DNA of 37,220 bases from assembly GCA_035652535.1 (NCBI GenBank), contig DASRDP010000047.1, positions 1 through 37,220 on the forward strand, given 5' to 3'. This document shows positions 30,860-37,220 of this stretch, one piece after another. The stretch is from Chloroflexota bacterium (GTDB taxonomy: Bacteria; Chloroflexota; UBA6077; SHYK01). Numbering within the stretch: position 1 is the first letter of the stretch; each line of letters opens with the position of its first letter. Position numbers and translations under genes: made by a program. Under the pieces are notes generated by a model that was not told the DNA's origin, ran no database searches, and saw only the letters and a list, made by a program, of their open reading frames with translations.

Positions 30860-32865
30860 CCGGTCCTTCCGCGCGCAACACCGGGAAGCTGGACGACGAA
30901 CATCGTGCCCTTTCCCTCGGCGCTCTCGACGGTGATGAACCCTCCGTGCTGGTCGATAATCTGCTGTGCGCCCGAGAGGCCGATCCCAGCGCCCTCGATA
31001 TGGCCATGAACGTTGCTGCCGCGATAGAAGCGTTCAAAGATCCGCGGGATCTCGTCGGCTGGTATGCCCAATCCGTGGTCTCGCACGCGAAGTTCTGCCC
31101 ACTCGTCATCGCCCACAGTCGTGACCGCGACTCCCAATTCGATGCGCCCTCCCTCGGGGCTGTACTTTATCGCGTTGGTGACCAAATTCACGATTACCCG
31201 CTCGATTCGGTCGCGGTCCCAGACTCCGACGATCGGATCGCTTGCGCATTCGACGAGAATCTCGTGCCGGTCGGACGAGGACTGCAGCTCGCTCGCAACC
31301 TCGCGCACGAGGGAGATGAGGTCGACCGGTTTGGGGTCCAGCTCGATGGGCCGACCCATCTGCAGGCGTGCCACGTCGAGCAGCTCGTTGACCATTCCAT
31401 TGAGCCGCCGCGTTGCCTGATCGATGCTCCGGAGCCCCTCCAGGACCGTATCCATCGCCGCTCCCTCGGTCCGGCCCGCGCGACGCATGAGGAGCTGGGC
31501 CTGAGCTTTGACGATTGCCAGCGGATTCTTCAGATCATGTGACGCCGCAGCCAGAAACGCATCCTTCTGGCGTTCGAGCTCGATGATTGGCGTAATGTCC
31601 TGGAGCGCGGCGACACCGCCCACAATGCGCCCATCGGCGTTGCGCAGCGGCGCGCTGTTCATCAATACGGGGATGGGATTGGCGCTCGCCTTGCTGCTGA
31701 TCATCAACTGTTCGCCGAGCACCGTTTCTCCCTGCACAATGGCCCGCACGAGAGGAAGCTCCTCGGAGGACATGGGGGACCCATCGAGACGATAGCGGCT
31801 GAGCGACTCGGCGGCCCAGCAGTCCGATGCGTCGGGGAGTCCGCCGATGATCTTCACGGCCGTGGCATTGCACATTTCGATGCGCCCGTCAGCGTCCGCG
31901 ATCAGGATCCCCTCCGGCAGCACGTCCAGCACTTGCTGTAGATGGTCGCGGGCGCGCTCCGCCTCGGCGCGCGCGGTCTGCTCGTGGATGAGCCGCGCTC
32001 GCTGCTCCTCCGCCTCACGCATCTGCGTGATGTCCTGCCCAATGGCAACGTACCCGACGAGGCGCCCGTCCGTGCCGACGCGCTGCTCCACGGAGAACGC
32101 CGCGCTGAAGGTCGAGCGGTTCCTCCGCACGCCGTCGAGCCTGCTCGTCACTCGTCCGTGCTCCCGCGCGGCTTTGAGCAGGCCCTCGACTCGCCTCGCG
32201 GATGCGTCCTCCGCACGCACGAGTCGAGCGAGGCTCTTACTGCCCACGATCTCCGAATCCTTGTACCCGAAGATTCGCCGAGCGCCCTCGTTCCAGGACA
32301 GAATGGTGCCGTCGAGGTCGAGGGCCATGATGGCGTATGCCGTCGCGCCCTCGAGCACGCTGTTGAGGAACGCGGTCGTATCGGCGAGCGCCACAGCCTG
32401 CCGCTTCACCTGTTCGGTCTTCCTGAACAGGTCGATGAATACGTTGACCTTGGAGCGCAGGATCTCCGCGTCGATCGGCTTGACGATGTAGTCAACGGCG
32501 CCCAGGGAGTACCCGCGGGCGATGGATACGTCCCCACTAATCGCCGCGGTCAAAAAGATGATGGGCGTCTCCCGCGAGCGCTCCCTGCTGCGGATCAACT
32601 CGGCGGTCTCGAATCCGTCCACATCGGGCATGTGGACATCGAGCAGCACGACAGCGAAATCGTCATGCAAGACGGCGCGGAGCGCCGCGGCGCCCGAGTC
32701 GGCGCGGACCAGCTCGCGATCCGGCGCCGCCAGCACGCTTTCCAGCGCCGTCAGGTTCTTCACTTCGTCGTCAACGAGCAGAATCTTTGCTGCCGGCACG
32801 TCCTGGACGGCCGCGTCCTCGCTGGATACCCGCCTTTTCGGTTCAGCGATGCGGGACGTCGCCAT
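30856..32865 (-). CDS. REC-PAS-PAS hybrid sensor histidine kinase
   Basis: A 669-residue soluble kinase with an N-terminal receiver. Order: REC (LLVDDEVKNLTAL, phospho-acceptor in VVLLDVHMPDVDGFE, FLTAAIS, YIVKPIDAE), a PAS domain (ALDLDGTILSWNEGARRIFG) with a PAC-type end (GYVAIGQDITQMREAE), a coiled coil, a second PAS (VLPEGILIADADGRIEMCN), then HisKA (AAASHDLKNPLAIVKAQ) and HATPase_c (NLVTNAIKYSPEGG, VRDHGLGIPADEI, GAGIGLSGAQQI). The N-terminal REC lets the upstream hybrid kinase control this one. Start ATG 32865 lies 2 nt after the stop of the CheR-like gene, with ggagga upstream; a longer frame upstream overlaps that gene and looks non-coding. No membrane segment. Confidence 0.92.
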   Translation of the reverse strand: MATSRIAEPKRRVSSEDAAVQDVPAAKILLVDDEVKNLTALESVLAAPDRELVRADSGAAALRAVLHDDFAVVLLDVHMPDVDGFETAELIRSRERSRETPIIFLTAAISGDVSIARGYSLGAVDYIVKPIDAEILRSKVNVFIDLFRKTEQVKRQAVALADTTAFLNSVLEGATAYAIMALDLDGTILSWNEGARRIFGYKDSEIVGSKSLARLVRAEDASARRVEGLLKAAREHGRVTSRLDGVRRNRSTFSAAFSVEQRVGTDGRLVGYVAIGQDITQMREAEEQRARLIHEQTARAEAERARDHLQQVLDVLPEGILIADADGRIEMCNATAVKIIGGLPDASDCWAAESLSRYRLDGSPMSSEELPLVRAIVQGETVLGEQLMISSKASANPIPVLMNSAPLRNADGRIVGGVAALQDITPIIELERQKDAFLAAASHDLKNPLAIVKAQAQLLMRRAGRTEGAAMDTVLEGLRSIDQATRRLNGMVNELLDVARLQMGRPIELDPKPVDLISLVREVASELQSSSDRHEILVECASDPIVGVWDRDRIERVIVNLVTNAIKYSPEGGRIELGVAVTTVGDDEWAELRVRDHGLGIPADEIPRIFERFYRGSNVHGHIEGAGIGLSGAQQIIDQHGGFITVESAEGKGTMFVVQLPGVARGRTG

Positions 32866-32867
32866 CA

Positions 32868-33710
32868 CTAGTAGATCCTCCGATAGATTCCACCTGTGGA
32901 GAACAGCTCGTACGCGGAACGCGCGGAACCATCGATCGTCTCGCTGGCGCCCAGACACAAGAACCCCAGACGCACCAGACTGGTTCGAAAGAGCTCATGG
33001 CCCCGCGCTTGAACCGGGGCGCCAAGCGCGGGAAGCACACCGCGGCAGAGGATCGCCTGAAACTCATTGAACGGACCGTCGGTCGCGAGATTGTGCTGGG
33101 CGAAAATCACGTTGCGCTTGAGGGATGGGCGGAAGATCGCGTTGTCGTAACGCGCTGTGTAGTATTCAGAAAAGGCTTCCCTGCCCCCTGCGCGCACATA
33201 ATTCGCAGTGTACTCCTGCATGGACGCGAGGGGGAAGATGCCTTCCCGCGCCCGATTCAGGGACCAGCCGACGACGTCGGTGGCATAAAGCCGGCACCGA
33301 TCGTACAGGCCCTCCTCCTCGAGGAGTATCGCCATCGAATAGACCTCTTCGCCCGTCGAGCACCCGACGTGCCAGATACGGATGAAGGGATAGGTTCTGA
33401 GGAAGGGAACCACCGCCACCCGAAAGGCGCGGTAGAAAGCGGGCTCGAAGAACATGGCGTCCGCCTCGGTGGTGAGGCTCCGAAGCAGCCGTCGCCGACT
33501 CCCTTCGTCGTGGAGCATCTTCTCCCGTAGCCCCCTCACCGTCTGAAGCTGCTCCGCCTCGACTCGGCCCTGGATCTTGCTCCGCAGCCGGGCCACCGGC
33601 ATGGCGCGGTAGTCGAACCCATAGTCGTGCAACAGGATCTCCAGCAGATCCAGCTCAGCCGGATCCAGGAGGCCCTCGCCAATCAGACTGCCCAAACCGC
33701 CCACTTCCAT
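32868..33710 (-). CDS. CheR-like protein with degenerate catalytic motifs
   Basis: A 280-residue CheR-family protein. The SAM-binding motif is kept (IWHVGCSTGEEVYSMAILL near residues 112-130, YATD with D145) and the middle matches the CheR type found beside hybrid kinases (MQEYTANYVRAGG, SEYYTARYD, FAQHNLATDGPFNEF). The catalytic signature L-T-x-N-x-T-x-x-F-R reads LTTEADAMFFEP, with Glu82, Asp84 and Phe88 for Asn, Thr and Arg. The motif CRNVLIYF reads CRGVLPAL, with Gly224, Ala228 and Leu229 for Asn, Tyr and Phe. The C-terminus has also drifted. The start ATG touches the TAA of the hybrid kinase gene (TAAATG). Methyltransferase activity is doubtful; a binding role is more likely. Confidence 0.85.
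   Translation of the reverse strand: MEVGGLGSLIGEGLLDPAELDLLEILLHDYGFDYRAMPVARLRSKIQGRVEAEQLQTVRGLREKMLHDEGSRRRLLRSLTTEADAMFFEPAFYRAFRVAVVPFLRTYPFIRIWHVGCSTGEEVYSMAILLEEEGLYDRCRLYATDVVGWSLNRAREGIFPLASMQEYTANYVRAGGREAFSEYYTARYDNAIFRPSLKRNVIFAQHNLATDGPFNEFQAILCRGVLPALGAPVQARGHELFRTSLVRLGFLCLGASETIDGSARSAYELFSTGGIYRRIY

Positions 33711-37220
<3,510 letters not shown>

Overview
The window is GC-rich, densely coded bacterial chromosome with no RNA genes and no intact insertion sequence. Several traits suggest Chloroflexota or a similar soil or water lineage: a large secreted protein with Thr/Pro-rich linkers, dispersed G/C palindromes of the 'ctctccccc...gggggagag' type in gene ends, a GH57 glycosidase, Rieske and molybdenum-hydroxylase catabolic enzymes, and many sensor kinases. 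The assignment is inference; no phylogenetic marker is present.

Layout. 1-3.2 kb: end of a histidine kinase, a Gfo/Idh/MocA oxidoreductase, and an anti-sigma/ECF sigma pair in the unusual order anti-sigma first. 3.2-5.7 kb, minus strand: a BNR-repeat beta-propeller and an MFS exporter separated by a perfect hairpin. 5.8-8.5 kb: two exported peptidases, an HEYTH metallopeptidase-like protein and an S41 protease, both with a changed active-site residue. 8.5-8.7 kb: a tandem palindromic repeat. 8.8-12.4 kb, plus strand: lspA, a second MFS exporter, a metallo-beta-lactamase-fold hydrolase and an alpha/beta hydrolase. 12.4-13.6 kb, minus: a fosmidomycin-resistance-like MFS protein. 13.8-14.6 kb: a small secreted protein and a YbgC-like thioesterase. 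14.7-17.8 kb, minus: a response regulator and membrane sensor kinase pair. 18.1-20.8 kb, plus: ribB and an S9 peptidase that appears to use a non-canonical start codon. 20.9-24.0 kb, minus: a large secreted modular protein. 24.2-26.4 kb, plus: a lone molybdopterin-binding subunit. 26.6-30.4 kb, minus: GH57/DUF3536 glycosidase and a Rieske oxygenase. 30.5-37.2 kb, minus: a tight four-gene signalling operon running off the window edge.

The most system-like part is that last operon: a HAMP-array/GAF hybrid kinase with three receiver domains, a CheR-family protein, a REC-PAS-PAS histidine kinase and a single-domain receiver, joined by junctions of -4 to +2 nt. The CheR-like protein keeps the glycine-rich SAM motif but has lost the residues at both catalytic signature motifs, so it may be a scaffold or sensor rather than a methyltransferase. 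No CheB or chemoreceptor gene lies beside it inside the window.

A second theme is a family of short palindromic repeats that sit at gene ends and in two cases supply C-terminal codons and the stop codon (the S9 peptidase and the membrane sensor kinase). Elsewhere the window reads as ordinary catabolic, secretory and regulatory chromosome, and no defence system, prophage or CRISPR array is visible.
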